DNA from: Glycomyces sp. NRRL B-16210
GTDB lineage: Bacteria; Actinomycetota; Actinomycetes; Mycobacteriales; Micromonosporaceae
Direction of reading: 5' to 3'
NCBI RefSeq assembly: GCF_000719515.1
Contig: NZ_JOGR01000019.1
Location: forward strand, 1-34,067
Length of the DNA: 34,067 nucleotides
The notes beneath the pieces were generated by a model. That model was given only the letters and a program-made list of their open reading frames with translations. It ran no database searches and had not been told where the DNA came from. The translations under genes and the position numbers were made by a program. Of this stretch, positions 1-7,699 are shown one piece after another. The stretch's first letter is position 1; each line of letters begins with the position of its first letter.

Positions 1-28
1 CCCCCACCCCGCCCCTCGCCCACCCGCC
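1..28. repeat. C-rich window end, inverted copy of the right end
   Basis: The first 28 bases are almost only C with scattered A, G and T. Their reverse complement matches 34026-34051 over 26 bases with one mismatch (base 16 against base 34038). The G-rich strand has several runs of three to five G and could form a G-quadruplex. It may be a dispersed low-complexity repeat at which assembly stopped, or a true inverted repeat; the sequence alone does not decide. Confidence 0.7.
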
Positions 29-70
29 GCCGACCAGCACACCGATTCCAGGGCTGTCGCGTGTCGTTCT

Positions 71-107
71 CGGTTCCCGGCGGCCTGGCCTTGGCCGCCG
101 GGAACCG
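71..107 (-). terminator. Stem-loop terminator after the tad operon
   Basis: Perfect 15-bp inverted repeat (71-85 with 93-107) around a 7-nt loop, about 260 nt past the last tad gene. No U-tract follows on the minus strand, as is common for actinobacterial hairpin terminators. It is the strongest hairpin downstream of this operon. Confidence 0.6.
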
Positions 108-176
108 GTGGTTCGTCGTTCGTGTCGTTTCCGATCCGGTTCCCCGGCCGACTCCTCGGCCTCGGCCGGCCGGCCG

Positions 177-226
177 ATTCGGCCCTGCCGGACCGGGCCA
201 GGTATTCGGCCCTGCCGGACCGGGCC
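177..226. repeat. Two-copy 23-bp direct repeat
   Basis: A 23-bp unit (177-199) recurs exactly at 204-226 with a 27-bp period. More degenerate copies of the TTCGACCTTG / CCGGGCC pattern follow to about 385. The 1-363 stretch contains no convincing gene; it holds this repeat family and the 71-107 hairpin. The degenerate repeats run into the 3' end of the tadG-like gene. Confidence 0.7.
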
Positions 227-363
227 GAGTGTTCGACCTTGTCCATGCCCACCCGAGCCGGGCCGGGCTGCATCGGGTCGGGCCGAGTGGAGCCCGGCGA
301 TTCGACTTTGGCAGGGCCGGACGTTTGACCTTCACCAAGCTCGCCCAAGCCGAACCGGGTCGG

Positions 364-909
364 CTACTCGACCTTGACCGGGCCTGCTCGGGACACCGCA
401 CGGGCCGGGCCGAACGAAGCCGGGATGCCGCTCGGCTCCGCACTCACGTAGACCGTCACCTCCAGATTCCGTACCTCGCAGTGGTCGAGTTCGACCGCCG
501 CGTCTGCGGCCATCGCCTGCGCCGCCGCGCAGGCCTCCCCGTCGCCGAGGAGCACCTTCGCCGCACCGGCCAGCGCGGCCACGTCCGCGGCGCCCTGCGC
601 CCGGTGCCTGGCCGCGGTGGCCTGTCCGACGGCGGTGAACGCCATCGCCGACACCACCAGTGCCGCCACGATCCCGGTCGCGAGGACCGTCGCCGATCCG
701 CGTTCGCGGTCGTCGCACGGCCGGCCCGGTTTCGGCTCGCCTTGCGGCGGAGCCGGGTTCGGGTTGTCGCGCCACGGATCGGAGTTCGGGCTGCACCGAC
801 TTGGGTTCGGGCCGCCCGGCGGCGGGGCCGGGCCCGGTGCGTCTTGCGGCGGACCGGGGGCTGCCTTGTTCCTCGGCTCGCTGGTCGCGGTCGCTCCTTT
901 CTTTCGCAT
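364..909 (-). CDS. TadG-like pilus-associated protein (Rv3654c-like)
   Basis: A 181-residue protein. Residues 1-70 are polar and rich in Pro and Asn. One hydrophobic segment follows (about 71-94, GSATVLATGIVAALVVSAMA), then an Ala-rich helix and a short beta-prone tail. This is the Flp/TadE-like layout of the small protein that closes actinobacterial tad operons (Rv3654c type). The segment starts with Gly like a prepilin site but lacks the usual Glu at +5, so processing by a prepilin peptidase is uncertain. The ATG at 909 shares one base with the tadE stop (TGATG), so translation is probably coupled. Expected role: minor pseudopilin or cell-envelope assembly factor. The N-terminal extension is longer than usual for the family and may be wrongly included. 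Confidence 0.72.
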   Translation of the reverse strand: MRKKGATATSEPRNKAAPGPPQDAPGPAPPPGGPNPSRCSPNSDPWRDNPNPAPPQGEPKPGRPCDDRERGSATVLATGIVAALVVSAMAFTAVGQATAARHRAQGAADVAALAGAAKVLLGDGEACAAAQAMAADAAVELDHCEVRNLEVTVYVSAEPSGIPASFGPARAVSRAGPVKVE

Positions 910-1655
910 CAGGTCACGCCCGGTTCGAGCGGTGCGGCGGCCGCCGCGGTGATGGACATCGGCGGCGTCAGCGGCCCCAGCGGCCGGACCGGGACGGTGA
1001 CCACGGCTCTCGCCAGGGTGTCGTCCTGCGAGATCGTGACCGAGGCGCCGTCCGGGAGGTAGGCGGCGGCGACGGCGTGCGGGTCCTCGCTTCTGGCGGC
1101 CGCGATCGCGGCGCTGTTGGCGGCGTCGATCGCGCGGACCTTCGTTCCGACGGTCGCGACGGCCCACAGGCCGAGGGCCAGGACCGCCACGACCGCCGGC
1201 AGCACCGCCGCCATCTCCGCGGTGGCGAATCCTCGCTGACGGGGGTCGCCGCGGTTCGCGTTGCCGTCGGTAGGCTCCGTGCCGCTCGGGTCGCCTGCGG
1301 CGAGCGCGGGGTTCGGACCGTGGTAGTCGTGGCCTCTGGGGCCGTCGCGTCCGGGTGTGCGTCTCAGTCTTCGGTGGCATGCGGGCGCGGGGCGCGGGTG
1401 CCTTCCGTGCGGGCGGGGGCGATGGTCCGGTTCGGGGCCGTGGGTCGCTGTCGCTACTTGCGCGGGCGTCGTTGCCGCCAAGGTCTGGTGCGGTTCGCGG
1501 CGGTCTTGGTTCGTGCGGCTCGGTCCGTCCAGAACCGTCTCGTTCAGTGCTGTCTCGGTCATGGTTCGCCTGTTCCGGGTTCGTCGGTTCGGGTCTTCGC
1601 GGTATCGGTTGCGGCTGTTCCCGAGGCGCCGGATGCCGAGCTCGAGTCCGGTCAT
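909..1655 (-). CDS. TadE-like minor pseudopilin
   Basis: From the ATG at 1655, which overlaps the flp stop by 4 nt (ATGA), the protein has 248 residues. The conserved part begins at about residue 142 with GFATAEMAAVLPAVVAVLAL: a Gly, then Glu at +5 and a hydrophobic helix, which is a prepilin-peptidase-type site. The C-terminal ~80 residues form the soluble TadE-like domain. Residues 1-140 are low-complexity, rich in Arg, Pro, Asn and His, with no recognisable domain. An internal ATG at 1562 would shorten this part by 31 residues. Expected role: minor pilin inserted in the membrane during Flp pilus assembly. The coupled start and operon position support the call; the true N-terminus is unsure. 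Confidence 0.75.
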   Translation of the reverse strand: MTGLELGIRRLGNSRNRYREDPNRRTRNRRTMTETALNETVLDGPSRTNQDRREPHQTLAATTPAQVATATHGPEPDHRPRPHGRHPRPAPACHRRLRRTPGRDGPRGHDYHGPNPALAAGDPSGTEPTDGNANRGDPRQRGFATAEMAAVLPAVVAVLALGLWAVATVGTKVRAIDAANSAAIAAARSEDPHAVAAAYLPDGASVTISQDDTLARAVVTVPVRPLGPLTPPMSITAAAAAPLEPGVT

Positions 1656-2308
1656 GACAGGGCCCTCTCGATGAGCGAGGACAGGGCGCCTTGCACGGTG
1701 CCCGAGGTGAGGACCTTCAGCAGCACGCCGGCGAAGGCGACTGCGGCGAGCGTGCCGACCGCGTATTCGGCGGTGCTCATGCCGCTCTCGCCGCGCAGTT
1801 TGGCGGTGAACCTGGCTCCCCAGCCGGGTTTGCGGACGCCCTGCATCTTGCCCGGGCTCCATTCGTTCTCCGCGGAACTCCGCGGGTTCGGGTTCTCGGT
1901 GGTCGTGCGGTCTTCGGTCAGCGGCGACGGTCCTGCGGTGATCGGCGTTCGGCAGCGGTTCGATCCCGGCGACCATCGGCTGGCGGTCGCTGCGGGCTCG
2001 GGAGCCTCGGTCGCCTCGGTCGCCTCGGGGACCTTGACGGTCTCGGACGTCTTGGTCGCCGCATTCGCCGCGGCCGTCTCAGTCGACTCGATGTCGTCGG
2101 TGTTCGCTTCGGCCTTGGTGCGACCCGAGGTCGCGGTCTTCGTGACAGCGGCGTCGCGAGTGCGGTGCTGCCCGCCCACGGTCCTCCAGCGGCTCTCGGG
2201 CCTGCATGAGGCGGGCCGTCGGTCGGATTCGACGGCGGCCGGCCGGGACAGGTGCCCGGGTTCGCGGCGGTTCGGGAGGGCGATGGTGGTGTCGGTGTTC
2301 GTGTGCAT
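1652..2308 (-). CDS. Flp-type major pilin, DUF4244 family
   Basis: The C-terminal 43 residues carry the Flp signature. A Gly (about 176) is followed by MSTAEYAVGTLAAVAFAG, with Glu at +5 after the predicted cleavage site and a 20-residue hydrophobic helix. DUF4244 proteins such as Rv3656c are usually 60-100 residues; this ORF gives 218. The ATG at 2308 has a strong ribosome site (AAGGAGAGG, about 8 nt upstream). The same frame is open back to a GTG at 2404 that overlaps the tadC stop (GTGA). An internal ATG at 1846 would give a 64-residue protein of normal size. The extension is rich in Thr, Ala, Glu and Pro and probably disordered. It is the structural subunit of the pilus if the system is functional. 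Confidence 0.75.
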   Translation of the reverse strand: MHTNTDTTIALPNRREPGHLSRPAAVESDRRPASCRPESRWRTVGGQHRTRDAAVTKTATSGRTKAEANTDDIESTETAAANAATKTSETVKVPEATEATEAPEPAATASRWSPGSNRCRTPITAGPSPLTEDRTTTENPNPRSSAENEWSPGKMQGVRKPGWGARFTAKLRGESGMSTAEYAVGTLAAVAFAGVLLKVLTSGTVQGALSSLIERALS

Positions 2309-2400
2309 TGCGGTTTCCTCTCCTTGTTCATCGGTGGTCACGGCTGTTCTTGGCGGTCGTTGGTCATGGCGGTTGCGGTCCGGTGGTCGCGGTCCGGTCG

Positions 2401-3000
2401 TCACAGTCCGGTGGTCAGGGTGTCGGCGACGATGCCGAACACGACCGGGCCGATGCCCACGATCACGAAGGCGGGCAGGAAGCACAGGCACAACGGTCCG
2501 ATCAGGGCCACGGCGGCGCGTCCGGCGCGTTCCTCGGTGCGGGTGCGCAGTTCGGCGCGGAGTGAGGCGGCGAGTTGTTCGAGACCGCCGGCGATGGCGG
2601 CGCCCGAGTCGCCGGACCGGTCGAGTTGGCGGGCCAGTCGCGCCGCACCAGGGAGCATCCCGAGTTCGGGCAGGGCCTCGTTCGCGTTGGCCCCCAGGTG
2701 GATCGCTCCGGCGAAGCGGCTGAGCCGTTCGCCGATCCGCGAGTCGTCGGCATCGGCGACGGCGAAGGCGACCTGGGGGAACGGGGCTCCGGCTCTCATG
2801 CCCGCGGCGAGCAGGTCGAGTGTCCAGGGCCAGGCCGGGGCGAGTCGCTCGGCGGCGAGCCGTTCGGTCCGTTCCGGGTCGGCTCGCAGGAGTCTGGCGA
2901 CGAGCCACCAGGTGCCGAATCCCGCGATGACGCCGGTCGGGCCGCCGATGGCGACCGCCGCCGCGATGCCCGCGAGCGGGCCGATGAGTCGGCGCGGCAT
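2401..3000 (-). CDS. tadC: TadC-like type II/IV secretion inner-membrane platform protein
   Basis: A 199-residue T2SSF-type protein. There are hydrophobic segments near residues 4-35, a cytoplasmic helical region with the pattern LDLLAAGMRAGAPFPQVAFA at about 58-77 typical of the GspF/TadC fold, and a C-terminal pair of membrane segments ending in GIVADTLTTGL. It forms the membrane platform with TadB, on which the TadA ATPase acts. The ATG at 3000 shares one base with the tadB stop (TGATG), so translation is coupled. The family assignment rests on the fold pattern and on gene order (Rv3657c position). Confidence 0.85.
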   Translation of the reverse strand: MPRRLIGPLAGIAAAVAIGGPTGVIAGFGTWWLVARLLRADPERTERLAAERLAPAWPWTLDLLAAGMRAGAPFPQVAFAVADADDSRIGERLSRFAGAIHLGANANEALPELGMLPGAARLARQLDRSGDSGAAIAGGLEQLAASLRAELRTRTEERAGRAAVALIGPLCLCFLPAFVIVGIGPVVFGIVADTLTTGL

Positions 3001-3674
3001 CAGGAGCCTCCTTGGTCGACGGTGTTGATGAGTGCGCCGGTCCATGCGAGCCCGGCCGCTTGCAGTCCCATCGCGAGGACTGCGGCGACCATGCCGGTGG
3101 GGCTGGTGAAGAGGAAGGCGACGGCGTCGACGCCGAGCGTCTCGCCGAGGGCGACCCCGGCGACCGGCAGTGCGATGAGGAGGGCGGCGGTGGCGCGGAT
3201 GGACGCGGTCTGCGCCTGCGCCTTGGCGGAGGCCTGTTCGTCTTCGCGGAGGTGCTCGGCGAGTCGGCGGCACAGTTCGGCCGCTGGGGCGCCGAGTTCG
3301 GCGGCGATTTCGAGGGCGGCGCGCAGGCGCCCTGCGGCGGCGTCCGCGTCCTCGGGCCAGTCGGGTTCGGCGGCGGTCAGGGCGTGGGCCGGGTCGGTTC
3401 CGGCGGCGAGGTCGGCCGCGAGGAAGGCGACCGTGTCGGCGGCGGCCCGGCGGGATTCGCGGCGGCGTTTGCGGCGCACGGAGCGGTGCCAGGCGATCGT
3501 GGCCGCGGCCGTGTAGACCGCTGCGACGACGGCGGCGGTGGCCGCGGCGATCGGGCCGAGGCCGCCGTCGTGTTGGTATCCGGCGAGCCAGGCCGCGATC
3601 AGGGCCGCGGTGAGCGCCGCGAGTGCGGCCGCGGTCTTGGGTCGGGCGGCGACCAGTGCGGTTGCGGTGCTCAT
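3000..3674 (-). CDS. tadB: TadB-like type II/IV secretion inner-membrane platform protein
   Basis: A 224-residue T2SSF-domain protein. There are two N-terminal hydrophobic segments (about 14-32 and 40-61), a basic loop RRKRRRESRR, a helical cytoplasmic domain (80-155) and C-terminal membrane segments (about 160-215). It is shorter than proteobacterial TadB but normal for the actinobacterial Rv3658c type. Its ATG overlaps the stop of the preceding 64-residue ORF by 4 nt, and its stop shares a base with the tadC start. Expected partner of TadC in the pilus platform. Confidence 0.85.
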   Translation of the reverse strand: MSTATALVAARPKTAAALAALTAALIAAWLAGYQHDGGLGPIAAATAAVVAAVYTAAATIAWHRSVRRKRRRESRRAAADTVAFLAADLAAGTDPAHALTAAEPDWPEDADAAAGRLRAALEIAAELGAPAAELCRRLAEHLREDEQASAKAQAQTASIRATAALLIALPVAGVALGETLGVDAVAFLFTSPTGMVAAVLAMGLQAAGLAWTGALINTVDQGGS

Positions 3675-3865
3675 GCGTCGGTTCCTTCCCGTGCGGGCTC
3701 CGGTCGGGAGCAGATCCAGGCCGCGTCGGTCGTTCGTTGTGCCGGTCGCGGGCGCCTCCTGCGGGTGGCGGTGTCGGCGCGTCGGGGCCGGGCGGCGCGG
3801 GTTCGTCCCGACCAGCGGCAGCGGTGGTGTTCGGGCAGTGGGGCGGATGCGGTGATGGTGTTCAC
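3671..3865 (-). CDS. Small basic ORF inside the tad operon
   Basis: A 64-codon GTG-start ORF between tadA and tadB, with a plausible ribosome site (AGGGAG, 9 nt upstream). Its stop overlaps the tadB start (ATGA), so at least the coupling may be functional. The product is rich in Arg, Pro, Ala and Thr with no hydrophobic segment and no family I recognise. It may be a genuine small protein, or a leader-type ORF that only delivers ribosomes to tadB. Confidence 0.4.
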   Translation of the reverse strand: MNTITASAPLPEHHRCRWSGRTRAARPRRADTATRRRRPRPAQRTTDAAWICSRPEPAREGTDA

Positions 3866-4051
3866 GCGTGGTGCTCCCTGTGGTTCGGGCCTTGCAGCGT
3901 TCGCAGGACAGCGGAGGCCGGCGCCGCGGCGTCTGTGCGTCGGTGGTGCGGCGTCTGTGCGGCTGCGCGGCTGTGCGGCTGTGCGTCTGCGCCTGTGCGG
4001 CGGTGGTCGAGTCGGCTCTGGCGGTGGCGGCGGTCGGTACGGCGTCAGGTT
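3866..4051. other. Low-complexity spacer in the tad operon
   Basis: The spacer between the two tiny ORFs has short imperfect repeats of CTGTGCGGCTG around 3949-4005 and no convincing ORF on either strand. In most tad loci tadA and tadB abut, so this insertion is unusual. Confidence 0.55.
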
Positions 4052-4225
4052 CTAGGGCGGGAGGTTCGGGGTCGAGGGCCGGTAGGCGGTTCGGCGGCCC
4101 TTGTCAGGTACGGGTGCGGCGTGTCGGGTCGTTGTCGGGATTGCGTCGCGGGGCTTGCCGGTCAGGGCTCGGTCGGGTTCGGGTTCTCGTGGTGCGGCCC
4201 GGTGGTTTCGGTTGCGGTGGTTCAT
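4052..4225 (-). CDS. 57-codon ORF coupled to the tadA stop
   Basis: An ATG at 4225 overlaps the tadA stop (ATGA) and opens 57 codons ending in TAG at 4052-4054. The product begins MNHRNRNHRAAPREPEPDR and is basic, Pro-rich and soluble, like the 64-codon ORF downstream. I recognise no family. Chance opening is possible in such GC-rich DNA; the exact coupling to tadA is the only argument for it. Confidence 0.3.
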   Translation of the reverse strand: MNHRNRNHRAAPREPEPDRALTGKPRDAIPTTTRHAAPVPDKGRRTAYRPSTPNLPP

Positions 4226-5391
4226 GCGTTGCGCTCCCTCAGCAGGCGTTCGAGGATGCCGGCCGCTTGGCCGGGGCCGTTCCGGGTCCAGGCGGTGGCG
4301 ACGGACAGCCCCGTGGCGTCGGGCCCGGACTCGATCAGGGCGATCTCGGCGACTTGGCGACCGGTGCCGGTGCGCCGCAGGTGGATGACCACGCGGAGGG
4401 CCGCCACGAGTTGGGCGTGCAGTCCGGCCCTCGGCAGTCCGAAGGGGAGCGCGAGGGCTTCGAGGCGGGCCGGTGCGTCACCGGCCGCGTTGCAGTGCAG
4501 GGTGCCCGCTCCGCCTTCGTGGCCGGTGTTGAGCGCCGCGAGCAGTTCGATCACCTCGGCCCCGCGGCATTCGCCCACGACGATCCGGTCCGGTCGCATC
4601 CGCAGCGACTGGCGCACGAGGTCGGCCAGGTCGACCGCGCCGACGCCCTCGATGTTCGCCGGGCGCGACTCGAGCGTCAGCGTGTGCGGGTGGTCGAGGG
4701 CGAGTTCGGCCGCGTCCTCGACGATGACGATGCGTTCTTCCGGCGGTGCGCTCGACAGCAGGCTCGCCAGCAGTGTGGTCTTCCCCGTGCCGGTCCCGCC
4801 CGTCACCAGGAAGGGGAGGCGTGCTTTGACTATGCGCAGCAGCAGGTCCGCCACGTCTGCGGTGAGCGTGTCGGCCTCGACCAGTTGAGTGAGGGTGAAC
4901 GCCCGGGACCGGTGGGTGCGGAAGGAGAGGTACGGCCCGGAGGCGGCCACCGGCGGCAGGACGGCGTGGAACCTGGTGCCGTCGGGCAGCCGCACGTCGG
5001 CGTACGGGCTGCCGGTGTCGAGGCGCCTTCCGGCGGCAGCCGCGAGGCGGCACGCGAGCGAGCGGATCGTGTCGGCCGGGCCGAGGCGCACCTCGACGGG
5101 CCGCAGTCCTTCGCCGCGGTCGACCCAGACGCCGCCGGAGCCGTTGACGACCACGTCGGTGACGGTGGGGTCGTCCAGGAGCGGCTGGAGCGGGCCGGCG
5201 CCGATGAGGTCGTCGCTCAGGGCCGCCGACAGGTGCAGCAGCGAGCCCTGGTCCGGTGGGGCCGCGCCGCTCGCGCACAGGGCCCGGACGATGTCGGCGG
5301 TGGCGGTCCCGCGGTTTCGGTCGCGGGAGGCGCCGGGGCGGGTCTGGGCCGCGAGCTGGCGGCGGACCTTGTCGAGCAGTTCGAAGTTCAT
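4222..5391 (-). CDS. tadA: TadA/CpaF-type pilus assembly ATPase
   Basis: A 389-residue type II/IV secretion ATPase. Visible motifs: Walker A GGTGTGKTT (198-206), Asp box IVIVEDAAEL (221-230), Walker B region RMRPDRIVVGECRGAE (264-279) and His box LNTGHEGGAGTLHCN (287-301). The N-terminal domain (60-190) matches the CpaF/TadA type and includes LPDGTRFHAVLPP. It hydrolyses ATP in the cytoplasm as a hexamer to drive pilus assembly through TadB/TadC. The ATG at 5391 overlaps the ssd stop by 4 nt (ATGA), giving a start that fits family length. All key residues appear intact. Confidence 0.93.
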   Translation of the reverse strand: MNFELLDKVRRQLAAQTRPGASRDRNRGTATADIVRALCASGAAPPDQGSLLHLSAALSDDLIGAGPLQPLLDDPTVTDVVVNGSGGVWVDRGEGLRPVEVRLGPADTIRSLACRLAAAAGRRLDTGSPYADVRLPDGTRFHAVLPPVAASGPYLSFRTHRSRAFTLTQLVEADTLTADVADLLLRIVKARLPFLVTGGTGTGKTTLLASLLSSAPPEERIVIVEDAAELALDHPHTLTLESRPANIEGVGAVDLADLVRQSLRMRPDRIVVGECRGAEVIELLAALNTGHEGGAGTLHCNAAGDAPARLEALALPFGLPRAGLHAQLVAALRVVIHLRRTGTGRQVAEIALIESGPDATGLSVATAWTRNGPGQAAGILERLLRERNA

Positions 5392-6539
5392 CGCGCGGCG
5401 CCTTCCCGGCCGGTGCGGGTGAGGGCGAGTTCGCCGCGCGGCCTGGGGCGTCCGAGTGCGGCGGCCAGGTCGTGGATGCCGCGGCCGAGGCGACCCCTGG
5501 GGAAGCGGCCCTGGCGTAGCAGGACCGGGAGCCTGCGGTCGGTGGGGACCGCGCCGCGCACCGGCGGGGCGGGCCGGTCGGCCTCGTTCGGGTCCGGCTC
5601 GGCCGCGTCGGTGTCGCCGCGCAGGACCACGCCGAGGTTGGGGTTGTGGAGTCCGTAGGCGGCGGTGACGCTGCGCGCGGCCTCCCACGACCGCGGTCCG
5701 GGACCGAGGACGACCGCGATCGAGCGGGCGGCGGCCGCGGCGCGGACCGCCGCGTCGGTGCGGGCCCGGGGCAGGTCGATCACCACGAGGTCGGCGGTGA
5801 GGCGCGCGGCCCGCAGCACCTGGTCGAACACCTCGGCGTCCACTTCGGCCGGGTTGCGGGAGTCGGGGCCGATCACGTGGAGCCCGGCCCGCTGCGGCAG
5901 GCCCGCGAGCAGCCGTTCGGGTTCGAGCGGGCCGGTGGCGTGGGCGAGGGAGGGCCAGCGCCAGCCCGGTTGCGCGGCGAGTCCGGCGGCGGTGTCGATG
6001 CCGCCGCCGGTGTGGTCGAGGTCGATGAGGACGGTCTTGCGGCCCTCGCGGGCGGCGTCGGTGGCCGCGGCGAGGGCGAGTGTGGAGGCGCCGGCGCCGC
6101 CGTGGCCGGCGACGGCGGCGATGACCGGTGCCGGTTCGGCGTCGCGGACGGTGCGGGTGAACTGGTCGAGGAGCCAGTCGCGGGCGTCGGGGAGGGCGAC
6201 GACGCCGGTGGCGCGCATCTGGATCGCCATGGGCCACAGGAGGGAGGTGTCAGCGGTGTCGGCGCCGAGCCAGGCCATGGTGGTGCAGAGGATGAGGTGG
6301 TCCCGGGCGGGGAGGTCGCTGGCGATGCATTCGGGTGCGAGGTCGGGGCCGACGAGGACCATGGGCGCCTGCTGCCAGCGGCTTTCGGCGTCGAGGGGGT
6401 GGCGGACGCGGTGGAGGGGGTGGCCCGCGGCGGCGGCGAGCGGGGCGATGGTCGCTGCCAGGTGGTCGTCGGCGGTGACGAGGAGGGATTCGGCTGCCGG
6501 TGCGGCGGTGGTCGTGGCGGGTGCGAGTGTCGCGGCCAT
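5388..6539 (-). CDS. ssd: Ssd/CpaE-like septum-site-determining ATPase homologue
   Basis: A 383-residue MinD/CpaE-superfamily protein. Residues 18-130 form a receiver-like N-terminal domain. A deviant P-loop follows (GHGGAGAST, 145-153) in which the usual Lys residues are replaced by His and Ala, then LIDLDHTGGGID (171-182). Loss of the Walker lysine is common in CpaE/TadZ and Rv3660c-type proteins, so it may bind nucleotide weakly or only scaffold. It probably positions the Tad machinery; Rv3660c has also been linked to septum regulation. The ATG at 6539 has an AGGAG 5 nt upstream. First gene of the operon, coupled to tadA. A shared DnaA-box element lies about 60 nt upstream. Confidence 0.85.
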   Translation of the reverse strand: MAATLAPATTTAAPAAESLLVTADDHLAATIAPLAAAAGHPLHRVRHPLDAESRWQQAPMVLVGPDLAPECIASDLPARDHLILCTTMAWLGADTADTSLLWPMAIQMRATGVVALPDARDWLLDQFTRTVRDAEPAPVIAAVAGHGGAGASTLALAAATDAAREGRKTVLIDLDHTGGGIDTAAGLAAQPGWRWPSLAHATGPLEPERLLAGLPQRAGLHVIGPDSRNPAEVDAEVFDQVLRAARLTADLVVIDLPRARTDAAVRAAAAARSIAVVLGPGPRSWEAARSVTAAYGLHNPNLGVVLRGDTDAAEPDPNEADRPAPPVRGAVPTDRRLPVLLRQGRFPRGRLGRGIHDLAAALGRPRPRGELALTRTGREGAAR

Positions 6540-6600
6540 GAATACTCCTACGTTCTGTGATGTTCACGTGCCTTGGAGTAACCATGACCGGTTGCGGCGA

Positions 6601-6699
6601 GGGTTGACAAGAAAAACTTTTGAGCCTGTGGATAACTGCCGTCGATGCGGGCTTCCCGGACCGATCAGGGGTCCGGAAGCGACGGTCGCCTGTGGATAA
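6601..6699 (-). promoter_or_regulatory. Two perfect DnaA boxes upstream of ssd-tad
   Basis: The consensus DnaA box TTATCCACA occurs exactly, in minus-strand orientation, at 6627-6635 and 6691-6699. The proximal box is followed toward ssd by an A-rich/T-rich stretch and TTCTTGTCA, where TTGTCA could serve as a -35 element. An inverted repeat CCGGACC/GGTCCGG (6656-6662 with 6670-6676) sits between the boxes. The same extended element (box, AAAA, TTCTTG, CA) recurs at 31977-32008. Confidence 0.7.
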
Positions 6700-6755
6700 C
6701 TCGGCGTGTCGTGGGTTCGGTTCGCGTTTCGGTGCGGTGACATGAGGGCGCAACG

Positions 6756-6790
6756 CGAGAGGGACCGCCCTTTCGGGGCGGTCCCTCTCG
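6756..6790 (-). terminator. Terminator of the aldose epimerase gene
   Basis: Perfect 15-bp stem (6756-6770 with 6776-6790) with a TTTCG loop, 12 nt past the stop of the minus-strand epimerase gene. No U-tract follows. Confidence 0.8.
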
Positions 6791-6802
6791 TCGCGTCCGG
6801 TG

Positions 6803-7699
6803 CTATTCGGGGCGGATGCCCCACACGCCGAACCAGGCCTCGCTGGGCGAGAGCTCGATGAGGTCCTCGCCGCTGGCGAACGCGTTCGGCGGGCAGGTGG
6901 TCGGTTCGATCGCGACCGCGGCGCGCTTGCGGTCGCCGTCGAGGCCGTCGGAGGTGTAGATGTGCACCCATCCGAAGGACTCGTCCATCCACACGGTCAC
7001 CGCCTGACCGGAGACGGGGTCGGCGAGCCGCACTTCGGCCGTCCCGTTGGCGCCGCGCTTGAGGTCGCCGTAGCAGTCGTCGATGACCATGTCCTTGAGG
7101 ACGGTGGGGTCGTCGAAGTCGGCCGCGCCGGAGCCGACGGGGATGCTCTGCTTGTCGAGCTTGAGCTTCTTCGACGCCGGGACGTGCAAGGTCGCCTCGT
7201 CGATCCGCTCCAGCGACCCGGGCAGGAGATAGGAGTGAGTGCCCATGCCGAACGGGGCGGTCTTCGTGCCGGGGTTGGAGACGGTGTGGGCGGCGCGCAG
7301 GCCGCCCGGCCCGACCGACCAGCGGGTGCGCAGTTGGAGCGTCCAGGGGTAGCCCAGGCGCGCGGGCAGGCGGCATTCGAGGGTGACGGAGGTGTCGGTC
7401 GCTTCGACGGCGGTCCACTCGGCCCAGGCCACGAACCCGTGGAGGGCGGTGTTCGTCTCGATCTCGTTGACCGGGAGCTGGTAGTCGGTGCCGCCGAACG
7501 AGTACTTGCCGTCACGGATCCGGTTGGGCCAGGGGGCCAGCACGTGGCCGGCCCAGCCGGGGGCGAGTTCCTCGTCGCCGTAGGTCATGACGACGGGGCG
7601 GCCGCGGTAGGAGTACGAGCGCACGCCGCCGCCGACAGCGACGATGGTGGCCTCGTGGTCGTTGTAGGCGATCACCCATTGCTCGCCGGACAGCGCCAT
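6803..7699 (-). CDS. Aldose 1-epimerase family protein
   Basis: A 298-residue protein of the galactose-mutarotase fold. Family residues are visible: the ALHGF motif with the first catalytic His, the second His in GMGTHSYLLP, and the conserved Glu in AIEPTTCPPNAFASG near the C-terminus. It would interconvert alpha and beta anomers of a hexose in the cytoplasm; the C-terminal pattern resembles the YihR-like subgroup, so the sugar is not certain to be galactose. The ATG at 7699 is chosen because GGAGG lies 8 nt upstream. Longer starts would place the ribosome site inside the gene. A single gene, divergent from citA, with its own terminator. Confidence 0.9.
   Translation of the reverse strand: MALSGEQWVIAYNDHEATIVAVGGGVRSYSYRGRPVVMTYGDEELAPGWAGHVLAPWPNRIRDGKYSFGGTDYQLPVNEIETNTALHGFVAWAEWTAVEATDTSVTLECRLPARLGYPWTLQLRTRWSVGPGGLRAAHTVSNPGTKTAPFGMGTHSYLLPGSLERIDEATLHVPASKKLKLDKQSIPVGSGAADFDDPTVLKDMVIDDCYGDLKRGANGTAEVRLADPVSGQAVTVWMDESFGWVHIYTSDGLDGDRKRAAVAIEPTTCPPNAFASGEDLIELSPSEAWFGVWGIRPE

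Noticed and set aside
660..2723. 687-codon open frame on the plus strand
   Set aside because: Antisense to the tad operon and low in complexity; the minus-strand pilin motifs and coupled starts are far more convincing.
6601..6699. Replication origin
   Set aside because: Only two DnaA boxes, no AT-rich unwinding region and no dnaA/dnaN/gyrB neighbours. The same applies to 31956-31985. Regulatory boxes are the simpler reading.
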